Counted from the stretch's first letter, positions 44,972-53,908 are shown. The stretch is DNA of 64,000 nucleotides from SABI01 sp963676605 (GCA_963676605.2 CAXXSP010000066.1:20178-84177); one strand, 5' to 3'. Numbers and translations are program-made. The notes: a model not told the origin generated them from the letters alone.

Positions 44972-45144
44972 CTCTCCTGCCATAGCTTGATGGTAAATAT
45001 CTTCAATAAATAAAGATATTATCTGAACCCATAGATGTTTTCTCATATTGCATACGTGAAGAAGCACTTTCATTACTCTGCGCACTATAGGGTGTTTTGG
45101 AAAAAATTACTTTGCGTACTGTTGTTTTTTTCCTGATCAGGTCA

Positions 45145-45365
45145 CATCAGAGCCACAACTCGGCAAGGTCTCATACTTCGTCGGGGGTACCGGCCTTTCC
45201 GGCTGGACAGAGGCTCAGCATCTTCCAATATTCCTCCCCACGTCGGTGTCCCGACTGGGAGAAGATCACAATGACTGACCCACCTTCGGCAATTACTTTC
45301 CCGAACTTCTCCAGAAGTACTGCTGTTCCATAGAGATCCACTTTGAGAATAGCATCTACAGGGGC
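45145..45365 (-). pseudogene. Remnant of a short-chain dehydrogenase gene
   Basis: The minus strand reads APVDAILKVDLYGTAVLLE, FGKVIAEGGSVIVI and FSQSGHR, matching the middle of an SDR of the kind whose catalytic serine lies in SSQSGHR. It then jumps to AGKAGTPDEV, stop, DLAEL, which resembles the C-terminal part. The region with the catalytic Tyr/Lys is missing and stops interrupt the end, so it is an internally deleted dead gene. The N-terminal third is also absent. Confidence 0.65.
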
Positions 45366-45388
45366 TAGAGAAGGAGAAAGCCCCTTTC
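45359..45388 (-). terminator. Hairpin after the 469-aa gene
   Basis: Stem AGGGGCT/AGCCCCT with a 12-nt loop, 5-30 bp after the stop at 45393. It lacks a T run, so termination strength is uncertain. Confidence 0.45.
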
Positions 45389-45392
45389 TCAG

Positions 45393-46802
45393 CTATTCCA
45401 GCAAATCTCTGACAAAAGGCATCAGTTTCCGCCTTTTTCCATAGGACGCAATGAATTCTTCACTGTAGTCCTTCCAGGACTGCACTGATGTCAGCTTCTC
45501 CATTACGGTTTCCCTGTATCGCGGGAGCAGACTATCTGCTACCGTCTCATAGACTTTAAGCTGTGTAATGCTATGGTAGATAATGCTTTTCAGACACGTG
45601 TTGGCAATGTCGGGGTAAAAATCGGCGAACATCAACATAAAGAGATCCCAATCATCCTTCCGCTCTATATCCTGCCAGTTCTCTTTGATGAAGGCCGCAG
45701 CCTCTTTATGTCTGCCGAGGTAGGAGAGAATCCACACCCAGTCGAGAGAGGAGGTTTTCTTCGCATAGGTCAACGCTTTTTCCTCTATTCCTTTGATACC
45801 GCACGTGTTCGCCAGTCGAACAAGGTCGAAGTATCTATGGTGAAAATGCTCACGAATTTCAAGGGAACTATCACTGAATCTCCGGGAAAAACTGAAAAGC
45901 CGCTCCCGGGGTACGAAAAACCAGGAAGAGAGAAGGTTGAACGCGAAAGTCGGACGGAGTTCTTCCAGATCTGCCCACAGATATTCGTAGGTACGATTGT
46001 AATCATGGGTAAAATACTGCCAGCCCATGGTATCCACCATGCGGACAATACCTTCGATATCATCCCTGTCAGACAGTACTCTATACAGAGATTTTACGAT
46101 GTCCCGGTTCGTACATTCGCTTTCAATGGCTTTCCAGCAGAATCTCTCTACATTCACCCTGTCCTTCATGTCCTGAAAGTGACGGATCAGTTCTCCATAC
46201 TCCTCTGGTGTTGACAGATGTTCTGCCCGGTACAGCTTATACCCTTTCTCGTCTTTCAGCACTTTGAGGAACAGTGATTTAATAATGGTGTTTTCACCAT
46301 GCTCTTCAAGGATCGGCAGACTTGCCTGTATCGTCTCTCTCTTATTTCCCGGTATGGCAAGCAGGATACCCTCAAAACCCGTACCGTATTCATCAAGACA
46401 TCCGGAAGGAGGGTCAGTGAGAGCCTTCTTCAGATAACGAAGCCGGCAATCAGGTGTCAGGTCAGGAGATGAGAATGCATCAGCGAGATCTCTGGACATG
46501 CTCTCGACATGATCGAGAATATAGCTCTCATCACCGCAGTATGATTTCCCTTCATAGAAGGACTCATACAGCTCGTCTTCATCCACACTCTCATAGTATT
46601 CGACATATTCAGTCCAGAACTCATCAATCATCTCTTCAGCGACTTTGCCTGCATCCCTGATGATTCCCTTTTTCCGGCACCAGGTAAAGAAGGCCTCTTC
46701 ATCCTGATGGGCGAAATAGGTCAGGCATTCACTTTTCTCCGATGCACTCATCAGTCTCAGTTGATAATCAACCCTATCTTCTTTCTTCTTTGCCATGTTC
46801 AC
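45393..46802 (-). CDS. Hypothetical 469-aa helical protein
   Basis: A soluble, acidic, almost entirely helical protein. It opens MNMAKKKEDRVDYQLRLMS, and its acidic region (TEYVEYYESVDEDELYESFYEG) and alpha-helical repeat pattern suggest a TPR-like scaffold. The C-terminal part has pairs such as KALTYAKKTSSLDWVWILSYLGRHKEAAAFIKEN, in TPR style. Similar regions follow SWIM zinc fingers in some proteins, but no zinc finger is present here. I cannot assign a function. It is convergent with the SDR remnant and 13 bp from the MarR gene start side. Confidence 0.7.
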   Translation of the reverse strand: MNMAKKKEDRVDYQLRLMSASEKSECLTYFAHQDEEAFFTWCRKKGIIRDAGKVAEEMIDEFWTEYVEYYESVDEDELYESFYEGKSYCGDESYILDHVESMSRDLADAFSSPDLTPDCRLRYLKKALTDPPSGCLDEYGTGFEGILLAIPGNKRETIQASLPILEEHGENTIIKSLFLKVLKDEKGYKLYRAEHLSTPEEYGELIRHFQDMKDRVNVERFCWKAIESECTNRDIVKSLYRVLSDRDDIEGIVRMVDTMGWQYFTHDYNRTYEYLWADLEELRPTFAFNLLSSWFFVPRERLFSFSRRFSDSSLEIREHFHHRYFDLVRLANTCGIKGIEEKALTYAKKTSSLDWVWILSYLGRHKEAAAFIKENWQDIERKDDWDLFMLMFADFYPDIANTCLKSIIYHSITQLKVYETVADSLLPRYRETVMEKLTSVQSWKDYSEEFIASYGKRRKLMPFVRDLLE

Positions 46803-46815
46803 CTGCCATGCGGCA

Positions 46816-47277
46816 TCATTTCTGTTCTTGTATCATCGTATGATATGCATTCAATCTGCTGATGTGTTCAAAATAATCAGACTGCTGATCAGGAGAGAGG
46901 TGGTCAAAGAGTTCAGTCAAATACTGCCAGTGTTCATTCCTGAATCCTGCAGTGAACTCTTCGCCCTTCTCACTCAGGACCAGATGGAACACTCTCTTAT
47001 CTTCTTCTGACTGTTCCTTTCTGATATACCCTTTCTCGATCAGTTTCGCTGCAACTGGAGTGAAGGATCCCTTTGCAATGACGAGCATGCGGCTCAGGTC
47101 ACTCATCGTCATATTCCCATGAAAGCGGAGGGTCAGCATCGCTTTTACATGGGTGAAGTTCAGACCTTCGGGCAGTTCGAACACTTCTTCGAAGCCCTTG
47201 AAGAACATGGAGATGATGTGTCTGTGCAGATCGAAAATACTCTCGATCCTCTCTTCCGCAATCTTAGTTCCGCTCAT
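46816..47277 (-). CDS. MarR-family transcriptional regulator
   Basis: A 153-aa winged-helix protein with the MarR core (GNMTMSDLSRMLVIAKGSFTPVAAKLIEKGYI then RVFHLVLSEKGEEF). It is the second gene of the MATE operon (11 bp gap). Palindromes flanking the operon promoter at 48725-48792 are its likely operators, giving negative autoregulation relieved by a drug-like ligand. Confidence 0.94.
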   Translation of the reverse strand: MSGTKIAEERIESIFDLHRHIISMFFKGFEEVFELPEGLNFTHVKAMLTLRFHGNMTMSDLSRMLVIAKGSFTPVAAKLIEKGYIRKEQSEEDKRVFHLVLSEKGEEFTAGFRNEHWQYLTELFDHLSPDQQSDYFEHISRLNAYHTMIQEQK

Positions 47278-47288
47278 ATGAAACCATC

Positions 47289-48704
47289 TTAGTATGAGTA
47301 TTCACCGTCTGCAAGCAGATTCAATTCTTCGACCTGTGATTTCTCTTTTGAGGTCATATCATTATGTAGACGGCTCAGTTCCTTGAAGAAGGAGAAACTC
47401 ATCAGTGCGGCGACACCGGTCGTGAGAATATCAGCTAAGGGCTGAGCATAGATGAACCCGTTGAAACCGAACAGGTTGTTCAGAATGAGCAGTGCCGGGA
47501 GATAGATAAGAAACTGTCTGCCAAGCGACACGATCATCGCGCTCATTGCCCTGCCTACCGACTGGAAGGTTATCATCATGGTCATCTGAAACCCGATGAA
47601 CGGGAGTCCCACTGAGAAGGCCTTGATAATCTTCGTACCTGCTTCCACCGTGGCAGGGTCCTGAATAAAGAGTCTGATCAGCTCTCCACCGAAGATCTGG
47701 AAGATCACAGTGAAGATGGCGGCAAGGGAGGTGGAAAACAGGAGTGTCGTTTTGAATCCGTCCTTGAGTCTGTCATACTCCTGTGCCCCGTAATTGTATC
47801 CTGCAAAAGGCTGATACCCCTGGGCAAGTCCCATAATGAGCATAAAGGCCATACTCACTACCCTCATCTGAACCCCGTTCCCTGCGACGATATGATCACC
47901 ATACCCTGCTGCAATGATATTGACGAGAACCATGGAGAAGGACATGACAAGATTGGAAAGAGCGGAGGGGAGACCTATCTTGAAGATTTCACCGAAGATC
48001 AGACGGGAAGGCTGGAAATGCCAGAACTTTACAGAGAGGAGGGTGTTCTTCGAGATCAGGTGTGATGCGAAGTAGACTGCACCGACTGCTGTACCTATCA
48101 CAGTAGCCCAGGCTGCGCCTGCAACACCCATATCGAAGGCAAAGATGAAGACGGGATCAAGGAGAATATTCAAGCCTATCCCCAGAATCATTCCTACCAT
48201 CGCCTTGCCTGTAGCTCCTTCACTTCTGATGAGACCTGAGAGTGTGATCTGAAGGATGAATACAATCGAGAAGGTCGAGACTATTGAAAAATAATCGGAA
48301 GTTGCCTGTAAGGTTGCCTGGCTTGTCCCGATGATCCCGAGCAGCGGCTGTCTGAAGATCAGGAGCAGGCCAGTCAGGACAACACCGACCGCCAGGGCGG
48401 TATATACTGCGGTGGAGGAAGTTCTCTTTGCCTTCTCATACTCTCTTGAGCCCAGTTTCCGTGAAATGAAACTTGATGCCCCGTTCGCAAATATATTCCC
48501 GATTGCCTGTATTCCCATGAATACTGGGGAAGCGATCGAGAGCGCCGCGACAAGATTGGGATCATTCAGTCTCCCGATGAAGAAGGTATCGGTCAGGTTA
48601 TAGATCATCACCACCGCCATTGAGAGCATTGTGGGAAGCGAGAGTTTGAGAATGGCCTGCCTGACAGGCGCTTTCTCCATAAGAAATATTCTATCATTAT
48701 CCAT
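47289..48704 (-). CDS. MATE-family efflux transporter
   Basis: A 471-aa protein with twelve predicted membrane helices in two MatE repeats. The opening region (VRQAILKLSLPTMLSMAVVMIYNLTDTFFIGRL) is characteristic. MATE proteins export drugs or metabolites with Na+ or H+. It is cotranscribed with the MarR gene. The promoter, -35 TTGACT and -10 TATATT, ends about 42 bp upstream of the ATG. Confidence 0.95.
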   Translation of the reverse strand: MDNDRIFLMEKAPVRQAILKLSLPTMLSMAVVMIYNLTDTFFIGRLNDPNLVAALSIASPVFMGIQAIGNIFANGASSFISRKLGSREYEKAKRTSSTAVYTALAVGVVLTGLLLIFRQPLLGIIGTSQATLQATSDYFSIVSTFSIVFILQITLSGLIRSEGATGKAMVGMILGIGLNILLDPVFIFAFDMGVAGAAWATVIGTAVGAVYFASHLISKNTLLSVKFWHFQPSRLIFGEIFKIGLPSALSNLVMSFSMVLVNIIAAGYGDHIVAGNGVQMRVVSMAFMLIMGLAQGYQPFAGYNYGAQEYDRLKDGFKTTLLFSTSLAAIFTVIFQIFGGELIRLFIQDPATVEAGTKIIKAFSVGLPFIGFQMTMMITFQSVGRAMSAMIVSLGRQFLIYLPALLILNNLFGFNGFIYAQPLADILTTGVAALMSFSFFKELSRLHNDMTSKEKSQVEELNLLADGEYSY

Positions 48705-48724
48705 TCCTGGACTCCTATCTGTTC

Positions 48725-48792
48725 AGTTAGTTTGTTTTCTAACTAAATATATAAAGCCATACAAAAAGAGTCAAGTAGTTTGTTTTCAAACT
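48725..48792 (-). promoter_or_regulatory. MATE/marR promoter bracketed by two MarR-type operators
   Basis: On the minus strand -35 TTGACT (48774-48769), 17-bp spacer, -10 TATATT (48751-48746). Operator 1 is AGTTAG-N8-CTAACT (48725-48744), overlapping the start region; operator 2 is AGTTTG-N4-CAAACT (48777-48792), just upstream of -35. Both share GTTTGTTTTC. Binding at either would block RNA polymerase. Confidence 0.85.
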
Positions 48793-49004
48793 TTCTTCTC
48801 CTCCGCGTGTACCCCCTCTTCCCGGGAGAAGATATACAATCCTTCCTTCGTTGAGGTCCAAATCAGAACTGAACGGGGAACAGTCATCTCTGAGTGAGAG
48901 GTTACGAATGAAACTGATGCACACAGATCGGAACATGCTTCACCATACTCAGGGGACTGCAGTACATACCACTGGACAGGAACAGCACATCACACTACAA
49001 TTAA

Positions 49005-49022
49005 CGTACGGTTTACCGTACG
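49005..49022. promoter_or_regulatory. Palindromic operator of the yefM-yoeB module
   Basis: CGTACGGT-TT-ACCGTACG, a perfect inverted repeat 8 bp before the antitoxin ATG. YefM-type antitoxins bind palindromes with a GTAC core, so this is the likely autoregulatory site. Confidence 0.8.
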
Positions 49023-49030
49023 GAGCAGTT

Positions 49031-49273
49031 ATGAGTTCAATCAATATTACAAACGCAAGGAAAGATCTCTACAGAATCATAGAGTCACTGCAGGATGCTC
49101 ATGAACCCGTTCATATCACCGGAAAGAACGGCTCCGCTGTCCTCATCAGCGAAGAGGACTGGGAAAGTATCAAAGAGACCCTCTACCTGCTTTCAATCCC
49201 CTCGATGAGAGAGTCGATTGTCGAAGGAATGAAAACACCTACTTCGGAACTCACCGAAAATCTGGACTGGTAG
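49031..49273 (+). CDS. yefM: YefM/Phd-type antitoxin
   Basis: 80 aa. Start at ATG 49031, just after the palindromic operator. The N-terminal INITNARKDLYRIIESL and VLISEEDWESIKETLYLL blocks are typical of YefM, which binds DNA with its N-terminus and the toxin with its C-terminus. Its TAG stop directly abuts the toxin ATG. Confidence 0.93.
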   Translation: MSSINITNARKDLYRIIESLQDAHEPVHITGKNGSAVLISEEDWESIKETLYLLSIPSMRESIVEGMKTPTSELTENLDW

Positions 49274-49534
49274 ATGTACCGTCTTCTGTACACAAAGCAG
49301 TCCCTCAAGGATGCGAAAAAGCTCAAAAAGAGTAATCTCAAAGAAAAAGCGCTTCAGATCCTGAACATACTTCAAACCGACCCATGGAAGAGTTCTCCCC
49401 CTTTCAAGCGTCTCATCGGAGATCTGGAAGGTGTTTCCTCCAGAAGAATCAATGTACAGCACAGAATCGTGTATCAGGTACTCGAAAAAGAATCGGCCGT
49501 CAAGATCCTGCGGATGTGGACTCACTATGAGTGA
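49274..49534 (+). CDS. yoeB: YoeB/Txe-type ribosome-dependent mRNA interferase
   Basis: 86 aa of the RelE/YoeB fold (KLKKSNLKEKALQILNIL, PFKRLIGDLEGVSSRRINVQHRIVYQV, ending MWTHYE). The catalytic set is visible: the R-R-I-N-x2-H-R-I-V-Y block and the C-terminal HY(E). It cleaves mRNA at the ribosome when the antitoxin is degraded. Zero-gap coupling to yefM. Confidence 0.95.
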   Translation: MYRLLYTKQSLKDAKKLKKSNLKEKALQILNILQTDPWKSSPPFKRLIGDLEGVSSRRINVQHRIVYQVLEKESAVKILRMWTHYE

Positions 49535-49670
49535 GATGTTCTTTCAGAATTTCCTCAATCCATTGACTGCCTGTCTGCAGGTCTACTTCAGTTTCTGCGA
49601 AAGCTGATCCCTGCTCAGGTGTATAAGGGCAGTGGATGAAGTGTGATGGCCCTGTATTGCAATCCAGAAT

Positions 49671-50153
49671 TCAAAGAAGTTCATGCAGAGAAAGCCATGT
49701 GGTAATTTCCCTGTCAGCATCCCTTCCTCCGTCATTATAGAAGGAAACTCCTTGTACAGAAGAAGCCTGTCTGCAGTTTTTTGTGATATCACGCAGAACT
49801 CGACCTTCCCCTCCACCTCCGTGTGTACAGAAAGGGAAGATTCTCTTTCCTGAGAAGTCAAAGGCTGAACAAAAGGAGAGAACAGGAGGAGCCATCGTAT
49901 TCCACCAGTTGGGGCTTCCTATAAAAATATTCTCATAGTGACCGACTGATGATGGAATGGAGATGAGCTCAGGCCTGACCCCGGCTTGAATCTCTTTCTT
50001 CGCCTGAGCGACTACCGTTCCATACTGTACAGGGTACTCTTCCTGCGGCTCTATCTCCCACAGATCTCCTCCTGCCTTCTGCCCGATCAGCTTCGCGATC
50101 TTTCCTGTATTTCCGGACCAGCTGTAGTATATGATAAGGTTTTTTTCTGACAT
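49671..50153 (-). CDS. Flavodoxin-family protein
   Basis: 160 aa. The FMN phosphate loop is YYSWSGNTGKIAKL near the N-terminus, and IFIGSPNWWNTMAPPV holds an aromatic residue for stacking on the isoalloxazine. It resembles the flavodoxins associated with AraC-controlled redox operons in anaerobes. It is third in the operon AraC-cyclophilin-like-flavodoxin, 11 bp after the previous gene. Probably an electron carrier or NADPH:quinone-type reductant. Confidence 0.92.
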   Translation of the reverse strand: MSEKNLIIYYSWSGNTGKIAKLIGQKAGGDLWEIEPQEEYPVQYGTVVAQAKKEIQAGVRPELISIPSSVGHYENIFIGSPNWWNTMAPPVLSFCSAFDFSGKRIFPFCTHGGGGEGRVLRDITKNCRQASSVQGVSFYNDGGRDADREITTWLSLHELL

Positions 50154-50164
50154 AGTTGACTCCT

Positions 50165-50626
50165 TTAATCTTTGACCGTCAGTTCAGCAGTAAATGGTGA
50201 GCTCAGGGTATGGAGTTTCTCCAGACCCGAGACTACCCTGCCGAGAGGGACAATTCCCCGTGAGTATGAAAAATCTCTGTAGAAAAGGGCTACATTCCCC
50301 CACGGTGCATACAAAGCGAAATCTCCTGAGGAAGGTTCATATCCTTCAGGAGCTTCTTCGAGTGACAGTTTCCGGGGAAGATAGGTTATCTTCTCAGTTG
50401 AAGCATAGTCTTCGAACGTCAGGGTAAGGGGGAGCATGCCGAGCAGGTCTCCGGCCGTCGGGTTATCATATAACTCGATGAGAATCTCTTCTTCGGCAAA
50501 CCGCATGGATACCATAGTATTTCCTTTCGTATCGGCATTTCCATACGCTTCTGCAGCTCCCTGTGCCGGGATTCCGGCTATACCGAGAAAAAGAACTGCA
50601 AGAATAACAAAGAATCTTCTAGCCAT
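50165..50626 (-). CDS. Cyclophilin-like fold protein, exported
   Basis: 153 aa. The N-terminal MARRFFVILAVLFLGIAGIPAQGAAEA is a cleavable signal peptide. The rest (RFAEEEILIELYDNPTAGDLLGMLPLTLTFEDYA...YAPWGNVALFYRDFSYSRGIVPLGRV) fits the cyclophilin-like DUF369-type domain, which has the cyclophilin fold without known isomerase activity. Usual company is a flavodoxin and an AraC regulator, as here. Role unknown. Confidence 0.85.
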   Translation of the reverse strand: MARRFFVILAVLFLGIAGIPAQGAAEAYGNADTKGNTMVSMRFAEEEILIELYDNPTAGDLLGMLPLTLTFEDYASTEKITYLPRKLSLEEAPEGYEPSSGDFALYAPWGNVALFYRDFSYSRGIVPLGRVVSGLEKLHTLSSPFTAELTVKD

Positions 50627-50639
50627 TACATCCTCACTG

Positions 50640-51521
50640 CTAATAGGCCGCTATGCCCTGCCTGTCCTGTGATGGTGATACCCCGAAGGTACGTTTGTAC
50701 TCTCTGCTGAACTGGGATACGCTCTCGTACCCCACCCGCGCAGCGGCGGTATTCGCCTTCGCCCCTTCTCCCTGTATGATCTCTCTCGCTTTATGGAGCC
50801 GTATGTGTTTGATATACTGAAGCGGTGAAGTGCAAGTCATCGCTTTAAAGGTGGAGTGGAATGCACTCGAACTCATTCCCGCATCCTGAGCGAGGCGGGG
50901 TATCTCAAGAGGTTCGGTGTAATGGTCATGAATCTCCTTGAGCGCATGGGCGATCTGAGAAGTCCCTCGGCTGTTCTGTACAAGAGCCTTCAGTATCTCT
51001 CCCTTGTCACTCTTGATAATATAATACAGCAGTTCCTTCAGATACATCGGTCCGAGGATATTCATATCATCCTCATTCCCCAGTGTACCGAGAAGGCGCA
51101 CAGTGGAGTCCTTGATCACATCGGTGACAGGTGCGTCATACACACCACGCGAAACCTTGTGAGGTACAGGAGTTCTTGGAGCCATTTCATAGAGTATCTC
51201 CCCTATCACCTTCGGATCTATTGAAATAACGAGACCGAGCATCGGCTCATTCTGTTCTATCACCGCTTCACAGATAACAGGAAGAGGAACAGTCTGGACA
51301 AAATAACGGGAAGGATTGTAGGTATAGGTTTCTTCCCCGAGGTAGATATTCTTTCGTCCCTGAGCGAGAATGATGATCTGAGGTCTATAGAGCTGCGGAC
51401 GCTGCATATAGGGAGTATCTCGTCTGAAGATGACCAGATTCTCTATTCCGGTCATCCGGATCTCCTCTCTCGGGAGCAGGTCATACAGCAGGGACTTCAT
51501 TCTTTCACTGTCTCTCTTCAC
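50640..51521 (-). CDS. AraC-family transcriptional regulator
   Basis: 293 aa with an N-terminal AraC_N (PF06719-type) sensor domain (QRPQLYRPQIIILAQGRKNIYLGEETYTYNPSRYF) and two C-terminal HTH motifs (IPRLAQDAGMSSSAFHSTFKAMT and VGYESVSQFSREYKRTFGVSP). The GTG start at 51521 lies 8 bp after AGGAGG. It is divergent from the cupin/CMD/AKR genes and upstream of the cyclophilin-like and flavodoxin genes, so it probably controls both directions. Confidence 0.94.
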   Translation of the reverse strand: MKRDSERMKSLLYDLLPREEIRMTGIENLVIFRRDTPYMQRPQLYRPQIIILAQGRKNIYLGEETYTYNPSRYFVQTVPLPVICEAVIEQNEPMLGLVISIDPKVIGEILYEMAPRTPVPHKVSRGVYDAPVTDVIKDSTVRLLGTLGNEDDMNILGPMYLKELLYYIIKSDKGEILKALVQNSRGTSQIAHALKEIHDHYTEPLEIPRLAQDAGMSSSAFHSTFKAMTCTSPLQYIKHIRLHKAREIIQGEGAKANTAAARVGYESVSQFSREYKRTFGVSPSQDRQGIAAY

Positions 51522-51731
51522 TTCCTACACCTCCTAAATAACCATATTATTGTTGAATTATGCATGTTTTCTCCCATTTGTCTACATAACTTCTTTTATC
51601 TTTGCAGGATCAGGCAAGCTTTATGCAAGATTGTATATATCCTGTACAGAGATTATCCCATACTATTGAGTCACATGATGCCGGGAATGTTTCCTCATGC
51701 CCGGCATCTTCAAGACAGGGAGAAAAACGAT

Positions 51732-52181
51732 ATGAAATACATCGACCAGGAAGCATTTGAAAAAGCGAACATGTTTGGAACGGGAGTTCCGAACGATTTT
51801 TTTGCGAAATATTTTGTGGGGAACTCATACCTCAATTTCATGGTGAAGCCGGGAGAGACTCCCGTGTTTCTGGCAAACGTGACCTTCGAGCCGGGCTGCC
51901 GGAATGACTGGCATATCCACAAGGCAGCAACAGGTGGTGGTCAGATGCTGATCTGCACTGCCGGTGAAGGTTGGTATCAGGAAGAAGGGAAAGAGGCTCA
52001 GAGCCTGAAGGAAGGTTCCTTTGTCTATATCCCCTCCGGGGTGAAGCACTGGCATGGAGCAAAGGCGGACAGCTGGTTCAGCCATATCTCCCTCGAAGTG
52101 CCGGGAACTGAAACCAGCAACGAATGGCTCGAACGTGTAGATGAAGAGGCATACAACAGCCTTGCAGAGGCCGATGCATGA
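51732..52181 (+). CDS. Cupin-domain protein
   Basis: 149 aa from ATG 51732 (MKYIDQEAFEKANMFG). A single cupin barrel is formed by WHIHKAATGGGQMLICTAGEGWYQEEG and GVKHWHGA, with three histidines and Q/E as metal ligands. Cupins of this type (VKP...NDWHIH) are often encoded next to carboxymuconolactone decarboxylase-family proteins, with which this gene overlaps by 4 bp. Biochemical role unknown. Confidence 0.92.
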   Translation: MKYIDQEAFEKANMFGTGVPNDFFAKYFVGNSYLNFMVKPGETPVFLANVTFEPGCRNDWHIHKAATGGGQMLICTAGEGWYQEEGKEAQSLKEGSFVYIPSGVKHWHGAKADSWFSHISLEVPGTETSNEWLERVDEEAYNSLAEADA

Positions 52182-52936
52182 ACAGGGAAGAGAGCAGCAG
52201 AAAGAATATGGAAAAACTGTTCGATGGTGAAAACGAACAATCGGTTCCCGCATTTCCTGAGTTTCAGGAGATACGCGACAGATTCATCTTTGGCGAAATC
52301 TATGACCATGGAAACCTGAGTGACAAAGAGCGTTCACTGATTACTCTCGTGTGCCTCACAGCAGGTCACATGTATGAGGATCTCCCGGCCTACGCTGCAG
52401 CTGCACTGAAAGGCGGCACTGAAGCAGTTGAAATTATCGAAGCGCTCTTTCAGTGTGCACCCTACATAGGATTCCCCCGTGCACAGACAGCACTTGAGAT
52501 CGTCAGTGAGGTATTTGAGGATTCTTCGATTTCTCTCCCCCTCATGTCACAGAAAACTGTGAGTGAGGAGAACAGGCTGGAAAAAGGGATCGCTGCGCAG
52601 AAAGCGATCTTCGGACCCTTCATTGACAAGATGAGAGCAGCTGCCCCTGCGGAGGTTTCACATATTCAGGATTATCTGTCCGCCTTCTGTTTCGGTGATA
52701 TCTACACCAGAGGAACCCTGGACCTGAAGATGAGAGAGCTGCTCACCTTCTCTATCCTCATCACCCTCGGAGGATGCGAGTCCCAGGTAAAAAGTCATAT
52801 TGCAGGAAATGCACAGATGGGGAACAGTAGAGAAACCCTGATTTCGGCAATCACCCAGTGTCTTCCCTTCATAGGATTCCCGAGGACACTCAATGCACTG
52901 GCAGCACTGAATGAAGTGCTCGGCCCTGCACAGTAA
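52178..52936 (+). CDS. Carboxymuconolactone decarboxylase-family protein (two CMD domains)
   Basis: 252 aa containing two tandem CMD/AhpD-like helical domains (LSDKERSLITLVCLTAGHMYEDLPAYAAAAL... and LDLKMRELLTFSILITLGGCESQVKSHIAGNAQ...). CxxC peroxidase motifs are absent, so it is not an AhpD-type reductase. It is coupled to the cupin gene. Members are annotated as decarboxylase-like, but function in such redox clusters is untested. Confidence 0.92.
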   Translation: MNREESSRKNMEKLFDGENEQSVPAFPEFQEIRDRFIFGEIYDHGNLSDKERSLITLVCLTAGHMYEDLPAYAAAALKGGTEAVEIIEALFQCAPYIGFPRAQTALEIVSEVFEDSSISLPLMSQKTVSEENRLEKGIAAQKAIFGPFIDKMRAAAPAEVSHIQDYLSAFCFGDIYTRGTLDLKMRELLTFSILITLGGCESQVKSHIAGNAQMGNSRETLISAITQCLPFIGFPRTLNALAALNEVLGPAQ

Positions 52937-53017
52937 ACAAACGAGATTCGAAGAACCCGCGTACTCTCGGATTCTCAGAAGAAATACAAAAGAATTAATA
53001 AATTCAAGGAGAATAAC

Positions 53018-53887
53018 ATGTTACAAGAAACGTATACATTATCGAATGGAGTGAAGATTCCGAAACTCGGACTCGGCACCTGGTTCATAAGCGACGATAC
53101 CGTCGCTCAAGCGGTCAAAGATGCCGTAGCACTCGGCTACCGCCATTTCGATACCGCACAGGCATATCAGAATGAACGCGGTGTGGGCGAAGGTGTGAGA
53201 ACCTGCGGTATTCCCAGAGAGGAGATCTTTGTCACAACCAAGCTTGCTGCTGAAGTGAAAAGCTATGAAGAAGCTGTCGCTTCAATCAACGGGTCGCTTG
53301 AGACCATGGGACTTGATTACCTCGATATGATGATCATCCACTCCCCCCGTCCCTGGATGGAATACCAGGAAGCTGATCCCTTCTTCGAAGGAAACCGCGA
53401 GGCTTGGAGAGCACTTGAAGATGCCTACAAGGCAGGAAAGATCAAGGCTATCGGGGTCTCTAACTTTGAAAAAGAAGATCTTGAGAATATCCTCTCTTCC
53501 TGTAGTGTAAAACCGATGGTGAACCAGATTCTCGCCCATATCAGCAATACTCCGAAAGAACTGATAGCCTACTGTGACCAACAGGGAATCCTTGTAGAAG
53601 CCTACTCACCTGTCGCTCACGGCGAGCTCTTCAAAAATGAAGTTGTAAAAGCTATGGCAGAGAAATATGAGGTAACGATCCCTCAGTTGAGCATCAGGTA
53701 CTGTCTCGATCTCGGACTTCTTCCTCTTCCCAAGACAGCGAACCCGGATCACATGGCGAACAATGCCGATCTCGACTTCACGATCTCACAGGAAGACCTT
53801 GATACCCTCGAGAACATACAGACAATTGAAAACTATGGAGATGCAAGTTTCTTCCCGGTTTACGGCGGGAACCTGAAACAGTCATAA
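53018..53887 (+). CDS. Aldo/keto reductase
   Basis: 289 aa, (beta/alpha)8 barrel. FDTAQAYQNERGVGEG carries the catalytic Asp/Tyr; TTKLAAEVKSYEEA carries the Lys; MMIIHSPRPW the His; LPLPKTANPDHMANN the NADPH-binding Lys/Ser region. Similar to 2,5-diketo-gluconate reductase-type AKRs. AAGGAG lies 9 bp before the ATG. It is the last of the three genes divergent from AraC. Confidence 0.95.
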   Translation: MLQETYTLSNGVKIPKLGLGTWFISDDTVAQAVKDAVALGYRHFDTAQAYQNERGVGEGVRTCGIPREEIFVTTKLAAEVKSYEEAVASINGSLETMGLDYLDMMIIHSPRPWMEYQEADPFFEGNREAWRALEDAYKAGKIKAIGVSNFEKEDLENILSSCSVKPMVNQILAHISNTPKELIAYCDQQGILVEAYSPVAHGELFKNEVVKAMAEKYEVTIPQLSIRYCLDLGLLPLPKTANPDHMANNADLDFTISQEDLDTLENIQTIENYGDASFFPVYGGNLKQS

Positions 53888-53908
53888 ACCTGGCTGTTTG
53901 AACGACTC

